Source: Gracilibacillus halotolerans
Lineage (GTDB): Bacteria > Bacillota > Bacilli > Bacillales > Amphibacillaceae
Assembly: GCF_014206945.1 (NCBI RefSeq)
Contig: NZ_JACHON010000001.1
Span: forward strand, 555,529 to 619,528
DNA: 64,000 bases
Direction of reading: 5' to 3'
Below are positions 1 through 7,646 of the stretch, in pieces. The position numbers and the translations under genes are program-made. Below the pieces are notes generated by a model. It searched no databases and was not told the origin of the DNA. It saw only the letters and a program-made list of their open reading frames with translations. Positions within the stretch are counted from its first letter, which is position 1. Each line of letters opens with the position of its first letter.

Positions 1-76
1 TAATGAAGTCATACTCTAAATTCTCCATTAATAACGTAGCAATTTGCGCTTGTAAAAATTGATGTTTGATTTGCAT
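1..76 (-). CDS. 5' end of a CDS cut by the window edge, possibly rhomboid protease GluP
   Basis: An open frame starts with ATG at 76 and runs off the left edge, giving 25 residues beginning MQIKHQFLQAQ. A GGTGA ribosome binding site lies about 6 bases before the ATG, so the start is credible. In B. subtilis the gene after yqgN and yqgO is the rhomboid protease gluP (yqgP), which is the only basis for the name. The visible residues hold no diagnostic motif. Confidence 0.45.
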   Translation of the reverse strand, partial: MQIKHQFLQAQIATLLMENLEYDFI

Positions 77-141
77 TACGTCACCAACCTTATTAGTGCT
101 ATCATATCATGGCGGTAACGTACATGTCATTCCGCAAAATC

Positions 142-321
142 TTACTTCTGAAATAAATTAGAAATCATTTTCTCACGAACACCCGGAATATTCATTGCAA
201 GCTTCACACCACTCTGACGTAACATTGGAAACTTGCTAAGAAATGAAATAATTTTGCCAGAGTATTTCGTAATTACTAGAACGATTCCAATAATCGTAAG
301 TAGTACACTTAATCCCTTCAT
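142..321 (-). CDS. Small single-pass membrane protein, YqgO-like
   Basis: This is a 59-residue protein when started at the ATG at 321, which follows an AAAGGG site at good spacing. A longer upstream frame has no better signal. Residues about 3-18 are a hydrophobic segment, followed by a basic, amphipathic tail. Position (between the cyclo-ligase gene and the rhomboid-like gene) and size match B. subtilis yqgO, a protein of unknown function. No catalytic motif is visible. It is probably cotranscribed with the cyclo-ligase upstream, whose stop lies 53 bases away. Confidence 0.6.
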   Translation of the reverse strand: MKGLSVLLTIIGIVLVITKYSGKIISFLSKFPMLRQSGVKLAMNIPGVREKMISNLFQK

Positions 322-374
322 ATAAGCACCCTTTCTAATAAATGTATGCTTAGTCTGGGTTAAACCATCATAAA

Positions 375-929
375 TTATGTACACACAAGTAACCGTGTGT
401 TCGTAATAATCATTTCGATAGGTTGGTCGTATTTGTTAATGGGTATTTTATCGATTACTTGAACATCATGTGCAAGCGAAACCGTACGATGCTGATAATG
501 CTGTAGATAACGATCGTAGTAGCCTCCTCCATAACCGATTCGATACCCTTTCTTGTCAAACGCCAACCCTGGAACAATCATTAAATCATGATTATTTGGT
601 TCACAATGTAGATCTGGATTTGGAATTGGTTCCCATAAATCTTGATAAACATTTTCTAACGAAGCTCTATTTTCAAATTGGTAGAATTGCATTGTGCGGT
701 TGTTTCGGTTTGTCCTCGGCAGCGTAACTATTTTTCCCTGCGATAATGCGATATCAATTAACGCATGTGTATCCCATTCAAATCCATATGAATAATACAA
801 ACCAATAACTTTGGCATTCTTCCACCATTCAGTTTGCAATAGATTAGAGTGTATTGTTTTTTCAACCTCAGCGCGATTCTTAATAGATAGTATTGTATGT
901 TTCATTTTATTTCTTATTATCGTTTTCAT
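375..929 (-). CDS. 5-formyltetrahydrofolate cyclo-ligase (YqgN)
   Basis: A 184-residue protein, normal for the family, converts 5-formyl-THF to 5,10-methenyl-THF with ATP and so salvages folate in the cytoplasm. The signature GYGGGYYDRYL stands at residues 132-142, and the basic N-terminus with a KNR motif fits the nucleotide/substrate site. I start it at the ATG at 929 because AAGGTG lies 7 bases upstream. A more upstream in-frame ATG has no such site. It sits just downstream of rpmG, as yqgN does in B. subtilis. Confidence 0.9.
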   Translation of the reverse strand: MKTIIRNKMKHTILSIKNRAEVEKTIHSNLLQTEWWKNAKVIGLYYSYGFEWDTHALIDIALSQGKIVTLPRTNRNNRTMQFYQFENRASLENVYQDLWEPIPNPDLHCEPNNHDLMIVPGLAFDKKGYRIGYGGGYYDRYLQHYQHRTVSLAHDVQVIDKIPINKYDQPIEMIITNTRLLVCT

Positions 930-1029
930 AATTTCACACCTTAAAATGAACACCGTATTGTAAATATCCGAATAAATTAAAAACTCCTACCTATTCTTCA
1001 TTTGGTAAGAGTCTTCGTTTTCAAACTAA

Positions 1030-1179
1030 TTATTTTGTTTCACGGTGTAACGTATGTCTTTTTAAACGTGGAGAGTATTTTTTAAGCTCCAAACGTTCAG
1101 GATTCTCACGTTTATTTTTAGTCGTAATATAATTACGATCACCAGTTTCAGTACAAGCTAAAGTAATTTTTACACGCAT
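1030..1179 (-). CDS. rpmG: 50S ribosomal protein L33, zinc-free form
   Basis: A 49-residue basic protein starts [17 protein letters not shown] and ends LHRETK, a textbook L33. Only one cysteine (residue 9) is present, so the paired CxxC zinc motifs of the C+ paralogue are missing and this is the C- type. GGAGGG precedes the ATG. It is a structural protein of the large subunit. Its place beside the folate cyclo-ligase gene matches rpmGA of B. subtilis. Confidence 0.97.
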   Translation of the reverse strand: MRVKITLACTETGDRNYITTKNKRENPERLELKKYSPRLKRHTLHRETK

Positions 1180-1337
1180 GATTTTCCCTCCAAACTATTC
1201 AATCATCTTCGGTTGCATATCTTTACCTTAGATATAATAGCAAAACCTTAGCTTAAATTCAAGTAAATGTTTCAATAGAATCCTTCTTTATGGTATAACT
1301 ATAAATAAAGATAACATTAATTTAAGGGGGTAAATCA

Positions 1338-1670
1338 TTGATTATCGCTATAATTTCTATCATTTCTGTCGCAATCGTTCTATTGATAGCTTCCTATTTC
1401 ATGACAGATAAATTCAAGCAATTAGAGGATCAACTAGAACAAGTCTCCATTTCATCTTTACAGGAGACCTACCAATTAAAAAGAAAGATAAAAGTACTAG
1501 AAGAAGAATTGTTGGTTGATGAAAGTTTTGTCCAACCTACTGAAGGTTACGATACACCTTTATTACGTGAGATTAAGGAGCTTCATCGACTTGGTTATGA
1601 TACCAAATCGATTGCACAACAAGTAAATCTAGATGAATATGAAGTGACATCTATTTTAAATCAATTTTAA
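1338..1670 (+). CDS. Membrane-anchored coiled-coil protein with C-terminal helix-turn-helix-like segment
   Basis: A 110-residue protein starts with TTG at 1338, chosen because AAGGGGG ends 7 bases before it. Residues 2-22 form one membrane span. Residues about 26-60 are a charged coiled coil. The last 40 residues ([19 protein letters not shown] onward) look like a small DNA-binding-type helix-turn-helix of the kind that starts with a conserved LLREI. Position suggests a YqzD-type protein. Function is unknown to me. It shares an operon with the next gene, 39 bases downstream. Confidence 0.65.
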   Translation: MIIAIISIISVAIVLLIASYFMTDKFKQLEDQLEQVSISSLQETYQLKRKIKVLEEELLVDESFVQPTEGYDTPLLREIKELHRLGYDTKSIAQQVNLDEYEVTSILNQF

Positions 1671-1709
1671 ACAATACTAAAATAATAGAAATGAATTAAA
1701 TGAGGGATT

Positions 1710-2207
1710 ATGTTGAAACAATTTATCCGTGCATTTGCATTAGGACTCATCGTTGCAGGAGGAATTTTTGGAGTAGCATATTACATAGATTCACCTTCTG
1801 CCTCTATGGATGAATCGGCAATGAAAGCAGAACTTACGAATGAAGGTTATTATATTTATGAAGAAAATATGAACTCTAAAATTATCGACTTAGAAAATGA
1901 AGTGAAAAGTCTCGAAAATCAATTATTAGAGTTTGAAAACATTGATAATGCTTCAAACGAGGATGAGTCGCTAGAGGAAAGCGAGTTAGAAGAAGATGTT
2001 GAGGCAATTAATATTTCGATTATGCCGGGAATGCAGGTTGCTGATGTCACTCAGCTTTTGTTAGATCATCAAATAATTGACGATGAAGCCTCCTTTATTA
2101 CTACGTTAGAAGAATCGGAAAGAAGTAGATATATTCAAGTCGGCAATTTTGAGCTCCATTCCAATATGTCCGATGAAGAAATTGTATCAATTATAACAGG
2201 CGAGTAA
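1710..2207 (+). CDS. Membrane-anchored protein with YceG/MltG-like extracytoplasmic domain, YqzC-like
   Basis: A 165-residue protein starts at the ATG at 1710 behind GAGGGA. A membrane segment covers residues 8-26. A coiled coil (about 50-70) and an acidic linker follow. Residues about 98-165, beginning ISIMPGMQVADV and ending in the helix NMSDEEIVSIITGE, resemble the LysM-like N-terminal subdomain of MltG/YceG lytic transglycosylases, but the catalytic domain is absent. It is probably a small envelope protein, not an enzyme. It resembles YqzC of B. subtilis in position, and a strong terminator follows. Confidence 0.6.
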   Translation: MLKQFIRAFALGLIVAGGIFGVAYYIDSPSASMDESAMKAELTNEGYYIYEENMNSKIIDLENEVKSLENQLLEFENIDNASNEDESLEESELEEDVEAINISIMPGMQVADVTQLLLDHQIIDDEASFITTLEESERSRYIQVGNFELHSNMSDEEIVSIITGE

Positions 2208-2212
2208 AAGAT

Positions 2213-2253
2213 AAAACGAATGATTCTATTCTATCTAGAATCATTCGTTTTTC
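2213..2253. terminator. Bidirectional intrinsic terminator
   Basis: A 15-bp perfect inverted repeat (2214-2228 with 2236-2250) is flanked by a T run on the right and an A run on the left. It can end both the plus-strand pair (1338-2207) and the converging pstB-phoU transcript. Confidence 0.9.
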
Positions 2254-2287
2254 TCTTATAAAGTAAGGTTTGATATTCTGTTCATAT

Positions 2288-2941
2288 TTAATTAAGGTTA
2301 AATGATTCTCCCTTTACTAAATACATTACATCTTCACCAATGTTTGTTGCATGGTCACCGATTCTCTCTACATATCTTCCACTAAAAGCCATCTGGATAA
2401 TAAGTTGTGTCTTTTGTTTATCAGAAGTAGCTGTTAGTAGCTCTGTCATCATATGAGCATAAATATGGTCCAACTGATCATCCATCTCTGATAATTTCCG
2501 AGCTAACGTTATATCTTCATTCTCATATGCTTTAATTGCTAGCTCTATCATATCCTCAGCAATAATTCTCATATCATCAATTGATGAATGCACTTCTAAA
2601 CCATGATTTTTACCAAGTCGAATCGTTGCTCTTGCAATATTCTTTGCATTATCTGCCATTCTCTCTAAGTCAGTAGAAATCCGTATAGCTACAACTAATC
2701 TCCTTAAATCTGTTGCTACTGGCTGTTCTCTTGCCAGTAAAACAATCGCCCGCTCATTAATTTTACGATCCAGTTTATCTAATAATTTATCATTTTCAAC
2801 AATTTGTTCAGCTGCTTCTATATTGCTTTGATACAATGCTTCAACCGCTTCGGTCAATTGTTGCTTTGTTCCTTTAGCCATTTCCACTATTAAAGATTCA
2901 ACCTCTGACAATTTCCCTTCAAATCTTTGCCTTCCCGCCAT
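2288..2941 (-). CDS. phoU: Phosphate-specific transport regulator PhoU
   Basis: A 217-residue all-helical protein with two PhoU repeats. Each carries the metal-binding E/DxxxD-type helix, visible as RISTDLERMADNAKNIA near residues 85-101 and RYVERIGDHATNIGED near 188-203. PhoU links the Pst transporter to the phosphate-sensing histidine kinase and represses the Pho response when phosphate is plentiful. It starts MAGRQRF after GGAGGG. It lies 29 bases downstream of pstB, so the two are cotranscribed. No pstS, pstC or pstA accompanies it. Confidence 0.95.
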   Translation of the reverse strand: MAGRQRFEGKLSEVESLIVEMAKGTKQQLTEAVEALYQSNIEAAEQIVENDKLLDKLDRKINERAIVLLAREQPVATDLRRLVVAIRISTDLERMADNAKNIARATIRLGKNHGLEVHSSIDDMRIIAEDMIELAIKAYENEDITLARKLSEMDDQLDHIYAHMMTELLTATSDKQKTQLIIQMAFSGRYVERIGDHATNIGEDVMYLVKGESFNLN

Positions 2942-2970
2942 TTAATCCCTCCGTTTTAAAATCGATAATG

Positions 2971-3783
2971 TTAGCCGAATCGGCCAGTAATATAATCTTC
3001 TGTTCGCTTATCACTAGGATTCGAGAACAGCTGATCCGTATTAGAAAATTCAACCACTTCTCCATTTAACATAAAAACGGTTTTATCTGAAATTCTAGCT
3101 GCCTGTTGCATGTTATGTGTCACAATAATAATCGTATAATTCTGCTTTAATTCCTTAATAAGCTCTTCAATTTTCAACGTGGAGATTGGATCCAACGCAG
3201 ATGTTGGCTCATCCATCAAGATGACGTCTGGTTCAATTGCAAGACAACGTGCGATACATATTCTTTGTTGTTGTCCACCTGATAAGCCATGTGCATTTTG
3301 ATACAATCTATCCTTAACTTCATCCCAAATTGCTGCACCTCTCAAACTTTTTTCAACAATCTCATCTAAAACTGCTTTTTTCTTTATTCCATGGATTTTA
3401 GGACCATAAGCTATGTTTTCATAAATAGATTTAGGGAACGGATTCGGTTTTTGAAACACCATTCCAACTTCTGTTCGAAGAGCTTCAACACTAGCTGATT
3501 TATCTAGTATATTTTTACCTTTATATTTAATTGTCCCAGTTGTACTTACGCTAGGTACTAATTCAACCATACGGTTTAACGTTTTAATATAAGTGGATTT
3601 GCCACATCCCGAAGGTCCAATAATAGCTGTAACTTCATTCTCTTCTATTTCCAAGTTAATATCCTTTAATGCATGGGTATCTCCATACCATAAATTCAAT
3701 TGATTTGTATCGTATACAATACTACGTTTTTCATCTATATGTTTAGTTACTGGATTAATCTTTTCGACTATAGATACGTTCAT
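2971..3783 (-). CDS. pstB: Phosphate ABC transporter ATP-binding protein PstB
   Basis: A 270-residue ABC ATPase. Walker A is GPSGCGKS (56-63), the signature LSGGQQQR (167-174) and Walker B VILMDEP (about 187-193). The HN in the H-loop (IVTHNMQQA) and the end TGRFG are typical of PstB. It would energise phosphate uptake with PstC/PstA. The start ATG follows AGAAGGAGTGG. Upstream there is only 317 bp before pbpA, carrying a PhoP-box array, so the permease and binding-protein genes expected in a pst operon are not here. Confidence 0.95.
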   Translation of the reverse strand: MNVSIVEKINPVTKHIDEKRSIVYDTNQLNLWYGDTHALKDINLEIEENEVTAIIGPSGCGKSTYIKTLNRMVELVPSVSTTGTIKYKGKNILDKSASVEALRTEVGMVFQKPNPFPKSIYENIAYGPKIHGIKKKAVLDEIVEKSLRGAAIWDEVKDRLYQNAHGLSGGQQQRICIARCLAIEPDVILMDEPTSALDPISTLKIEELIKELKQNYTIIIVTHNMQQAARISDKTVFMLNGEVVEFSNTDQLFSNPSDKRTEDYITGRFG

Positions 3784-3969
3784 ATTTCCACTCCTTCTAC
3801 ATAGTTGAATAATCTAATATCTTTGCTGAATTTAAGTACGTATAAAAATGGCTTATTAATTCAATTAATCATTTTTTCGAATTGATACAAGATCACTAAA
3901 AAGCATACAAGATGAGAACGATAAGCCCTCATCATGAATAATGTTCTATTTCTTTTTAGCCTTAACCTT

Positions 3970-4023
3970 ATCTTACCGAACGTTTATTAATCAGCTATTA
4001 ACTCTATGTAAAGTAAATGTAAA
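3970..4023 (-). promoter_or_regulatory. PhoP-box array and -10 element upstream of pstB-phoU
   Basis: Read on the minus strand, four hexamers lie exactly 11 bp apart: TTTACA (4023-4018), TTTACA (4012-4007), TTAATA (4001-3996) and TTAATA (3990-3985). PhoP of Bacillus binds direct repeats of TT(A/T/C)ACA with 11-bp phasing, and four repeats are the usual activating unit. A -10-like TAAGAT (3975-3970) follows 9 bases after the last hexamer. The promoter points at pstB, leaving a leader of roughly 180 bases with no ORF. Confidence 0.75.
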
Positions 4024-4073
4024 TTTAACGAATCTTGCTTACATATGTGTTATTTCCAAAAACTTTATGAACA

Positions 4074-4106
4074 AAAAAAGAGCAATAAGCTTTTTGCTTA
4101 TTACTC
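4074..4106 (-). terminator. Intrinsic terminator of pbpA
   Basis: An 11-bp stem (4080-4090 with 4096-4106, one G-U pair in the minus-strand RNA) with a 5-base loop is followed by a run of seven T on the minus strand. The stem overlaps the pbpA stop codon. Confidence 0.88.
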
Positions 4107-6233
4107 TTCATCATCTTCATCGTTATCTTGTTGTTTTCCGTTTTTTAAATCGAAATACGCTTCGGTTATTCGTTTACCGATATTATGGTGTATCGGATTA
4201 CGTGAGCTGCTAGTTCCGTTCTTTGGAACGACTACTGCAAAAGCCATTTCGGGGTTATCATAAGGTGCGTAACCAACCAACGTTAAATTATGCGTCATTG
4301 TTGTTCGAACTACTTTTCCATTCTCGACAACATATTGCGGGTTTTCTGCGGTACCTGTTTTTCCAGCCATTGGGTATGGAAAACCTCTCCATTGACCAGC
4401 TGCAGTACCACTTGTATATACTCGACGAAATCCTTCTTGAACGCGTTTAATGTATTTATCATCGACTCCAACTTTATTCAGCACTTCTGGTTCAAATGAA
4501 TCAACAACTGGACCAATTTCTCCCTCGGTACTAACAGGATCTCGAATTTCTTTAACCAATCTTGGTCTTACACGGTAACCATCATTCGCAATTGTTGACA
4601 CGTACTGAGCTAATTGTAAAGTAGTATACGCATCATATTGACCGAACGATAAATGAAGTAAGTTACCTGCTTGTGGATTGGTTCCAATAACACCGGATGC
4701 TTCAAACGGTAAATCAATTCCTGTCTTTGTTCCTAAGCCGAATTGTTCGTAATGATTTCTCATCGTTTGAAACGAATTAAAATCAAAATTACGTAATGGT
4801 TGATCCCTTACATATGATGCACCACTCAGGCGTAATGCAATCCGCATCATATACGCGTTTGACGATTTCTCTAACGCTTGTAAATCATTGAGTGCAGAAC
4901 CTAAATATGCGTGTGACTTTATTTCTTTCGTACCTGCTATCTTAATACCTGACTCATCCAAATACGTACCAATGTCAATCACACCTGTTGCATAACCAGT
5001 TAGGACAGTTGCACCCTTCATCGACGAACCAGGCATATGGGAATCATAAACCGTACGATGACCTTGAACACTATATTCTTTCTTTTCTCGATCATAGTGT
5101 ACAGCTGACATTCCGAGAATTTCACCTGTTTGGGGGTTCATAATGACAGCTTGAGCATCTTCCAAATATCCATTGTTATTTCCGGAATTATTGATGGCCG
5201 CTCGAAGCTCTTCTTCCACGATTCGGTCCATCTCTTCTTGTAATTCCATATTTATCGTTAACACTAAATCTTTTCCACGTTCACCTTCAGCAACGATCTC
5301 TGAATCAATTACATTACCTTGAGTATCAGTCGTAAATTGAGTTTTTTCTTTTCTTCCTCTTAGGACATGCTCGTACTGTTGTTCCAATCCACTTGTACCA
5401 ACACGATCGTTCCATGTATATCCATTTGCCAAATAAAACTCACTATTTTCTCTCGGAATACCTTCGTTGCTACTTGATATATTACCTAAGAACGAACGGA
5501 ATGTATCCTCATAGTTATACTCGCGTTCCCAGTCCACTACGACATCAATATTTGGAAGTTCAGAAAGATGCTCTGCTACTTGTGCGTACTCTTCTTCTGT
5601 AATTCCTTCATTAACAACAACGTGCGGTGAAAGCTGATAAGCGGCATCTAATTCTTTTTTAATTGCTAGCATATTTAACAATTCATCCGTCCATGAAATT
5701 GTCTCTAAATCAGCTTCTGTAATTGCATCTAGTTGCGCTTGGTATAACTCTCCACCCTCTAATGTTGACTCTTCCTCTGTAAGTCTTTCTTGAATTTCTT
5801 CGTTATTTAATAAATAGTAATATTCTTTTTTATCACGTTCCGTAATTTTCTCTTTTAATTCTTCCTTATCTTTAATGACGGTAACAAATTTAGCTAGGTC
5901 TTCTGCTAACTCCAATCGCTTTTTCGCGGATTCACCATTTTTCGGAGGAGTATATGTGATTGCTTTAACAGGTTTATTGTCCACAATTATATTATAGTTA
6001 TTATCGTACATTTTCCCTCGTGGTACAGGTTTTTCTGAAGGTGTATTTTCAGTTGCATTTATTTGTCTTTGCGCTTCCTCACCATTCAAAATTTGTACGA
6101 TTCCAAGCTGTACAATTAATAGTGAAAAAATTAAAAATATCACGATGAAAAGTATATTTAAACGTAATGGGATTTGTGATTTTTTCTTTTTCATTTGCTT
6201 TCTATTTTTCTTTAATTGAATAGGTTGGTTCAA
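4101..6233 (-). CDS. pbpA: Class B penicillin-binding protein (PBP2 type, PbpA-like transpeptidase)
   Basis: A 710-residue bitopic transpeptidase cross-links peptidoglycan during cell elongation. A basic N-terminus and one membrane span (about 26-48) precede the dimerisation domain, which carries PRGKMYD. Catalytic motifs are S403-S-M-K406, S457-S-N459 and K625-T-G627. The tail is strongly acidic (DNDEDDEE). I start at the TTG at 6233 because AGGGAGGGGGAG lies just upstream; the upstream ATG has no ribosome binding site. It heads a unit with the MFS gene 46 bases before it. Position matches B. subtilis pbpA. Confidence 0.92.
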   Translation of the reverse strand: MNQPIQLKKNRKQMKKKKSQIPLRLNILFIVIFLIFSLLIVQLGIVQILNGEEAQRQINATENTPSEKPVPRGKMYDNNYNIIVDNKPVKAITYTPPKNGESAKKRLELAEDLAKFVTVIKDKEELKEKITERDKKEYYYLLNNEEIQERLTEEESTLEGGELYQAQLDAITEADLETISWTDELLNMLAIKKELDAAYQLSPHVVVNEGITEEEYAQVAEHLSELPNIDVVVDWEREYNYEDTFRSFLGNISSSNEGIPRENSEFYLANGYTWNDRVGTSGLEQQYEHVLRGRKEKTQFTTDTQGNVIDSEIVAEGERGKDLVLTINMELQEEMDRIVEEELRAAINNSGNNNGYLEDAQAVIMNPQTGEILGMSAVHYDREKKEYSVQGHRTVYDSHMPGSSMKGATVLTGYATGVIDIGTYLDESGIKIAGTKEIKSHAYLGSALNDLQALEKSSNAYMMRIALRLSGASYVRDQPLRNFDFNSFQTMRNHYEQFGLGTKTGIDLPFEASGVIGTNPQAGNLLHLSFGQYDAYTTLQLAQYVSTIANDGYRVRPRLVKEIRDPVSTEGEIGPVVDSFEPEVLNKVGVDDKYIKRVQEGFRRVYTSGTAAGQWRGFPYPMAGKTGTAENPQYVVENGKVVRTTMTHNLTLVGYAPYDNPEMAFAVVVPKNGTSSSRNPIHHNIGKRITEAYFDLKNGKQQDNDEDDEE

Positions 6234-6279
6234 TTGTTCTCCCCCTCCCTCACTTCCTAAGTATAGCACGTTTACCTTT

Positions 6280-7497
6280 TTATTGGCTATTTTTAATAAG
6301 GGGGTGTTCTATTTTTTTAACAAATAAAGAAGCAATTAAATTTCCCGCACCTAAACTAAGCAATAGTATTGGAATACTCGAAATTGGATCCATAAATTGT
6401 ATCGATATAATAAATATCACGATTGCCGCTATTCTTCCTATATTAAGAAAGATTTCACGTAAAATTACATATTCAACTCGTAATTCTCTTGCCTTCTTAG
6501 CAGTACCTATAATATCATAGGTTAATGAAATAAACGGCACGTTATATACCGGATAAGCTAATCCAGCTAATACACCATATAAAAATAGCATCCACGTCTC
6601 TGTTTGAAATACAAATAACCAAACAGATAAATAAAGAAATAATCCTCCATAAAAGATATACTTTTTTCGTAATGTATCTTTAAGAAATTTGGATACGATA
6701 TAATATCCAATAAAGGAAGATAAGGATAGTAGTAAATTAAAAGTACCTATAGCAAATTCACTACTCGTGGCAACATATATCCAAATTGTAATAATAAAGG
6801 CGAACAAGCCTTCTCGTGATCCTTGAAAGGTATGGGCATATAAAATATGTCTCCAATTTTTATTTGCGATTCTTTCTTGTATTACGTCTTTTAAATATAG
6901 TCTTCCTGTCACATGACGTTTATGTAACAGAAAGGACAATGCAGCAGCGACAAGAAAAAAGACAAATGAGATAAAGAAAATAATGCTGTATCCTTTAAAG
7001 TTATCCCATAAAGATACAATGTATCCTGCTATAAACGGGCCTGCCATACCACCAAACGATTGTAAAGAACCTAGTATCCCATTAAAATAATCTCTAGTGT
7101 CTGGTTCCGTTACCTCAAAAGTGAGCAAATTAAACGACATCCAATAAAATCCGTTCCCAATCCCTAAAATCGCACCGATTATAAATGGATAGGATGATGT
7201 GTGATCTCCTAGGAACAAAATGATAAGATAAAAACCCATCAGAAAACCCATACCAAATCTGATAATAATCGTCCGATCAACCATCTTCGAGAATCTTCCT
7301 GCTAATAAGAAAGATAAGGGACTAAAAATGGAAACAAATAAGTTGTAAATTGCAATATTCAGATAATCATTAGACTGCTTCCACAAAAATACATTTACGA
7401 ATGTGTTGGACAAGAATGTTGCAAATGCAAATAACCCACCAATCATCAACAGCACCTTTAAATCTCGATTGGTATTCAAGCCTTTCCAACGAATCAT
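6280..7497 (-). CDS. Major facilitator superfamily transporter, YqgE-like
   Basis: A 405-residue polytopic membrane protein with about 12 hydrophobic segments and the MFS A-like loop GRFSKMVDR after the second segment. The substrate is not evident. B. subtilis has the MFS gene yqgE in the same place between pbpA and sodA, which supports orthology. Start at the ATG at 7497 follows GAGGTGA. An in-frame GTG three codons upstream overlaps that site and is less likely. It is likely cotranscribed with pbpA. Confidence 0.8.
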   Translation of the reverse strand: MIRWKGLNTNRDLKVLLMIGGLFAFATFLSNTFVNVFLWKQSNDYLNIAIYNLFVSIFSPLSFLLAGRFSKMVDRTIIIRFGMGFLMGFYLIILFLGDHTSSYPFIIGAILGIGNGFYWMSFNLLTFEVTEPDTRDYFNGILGSLQSFGGMAGPFIAGYIVSLWDNFKGYSIIFFISFVFFLVAAALSFLLHKRHVTGRLYLKDVIQERIANKNWRHILYAHTFQGSREGLFAFIITIWIYVATSSEFAIGTFNLLLSLSSFIGYYIVSKFLKDTLRKKYIFYGGLFLYLSVWLFVFQTETWMLFLYGVLAGLAYPVYNVPFISLTYDIIGTAKKARELRVEYVILREIFLNIGRIAAIVIFIISIQFMDPISSIPILLLSLGAGNLIASLFVKKIEHPLIKNSQ

Positions 7498-7597
7498 TAC
7501 ATTCACCTCAAATCAATCTAACCACTAGTGTTTGCTAGTTTGTTCGAGGTATGCTCTTTTTTTACATAATTAATATAGATACATGTACAACTTTCTC

Positions 7598-7634
7598 AAA
7601 AAAAAGACTGAGCCTATTCCATGAATAAACTCAG
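7598..7634 (-). terminator. Intrinsic terminator of the arabinanase gene
   Basis: A 12-bp stem (7608-7619 with 7623-7634, two G-U pairs) is followed on the minus strand by eight T. It lies 13 bases past the stop of the GH43 gene. Confidence 0.9.
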
Positions 7635-7646
7635 ACATTGATATTA

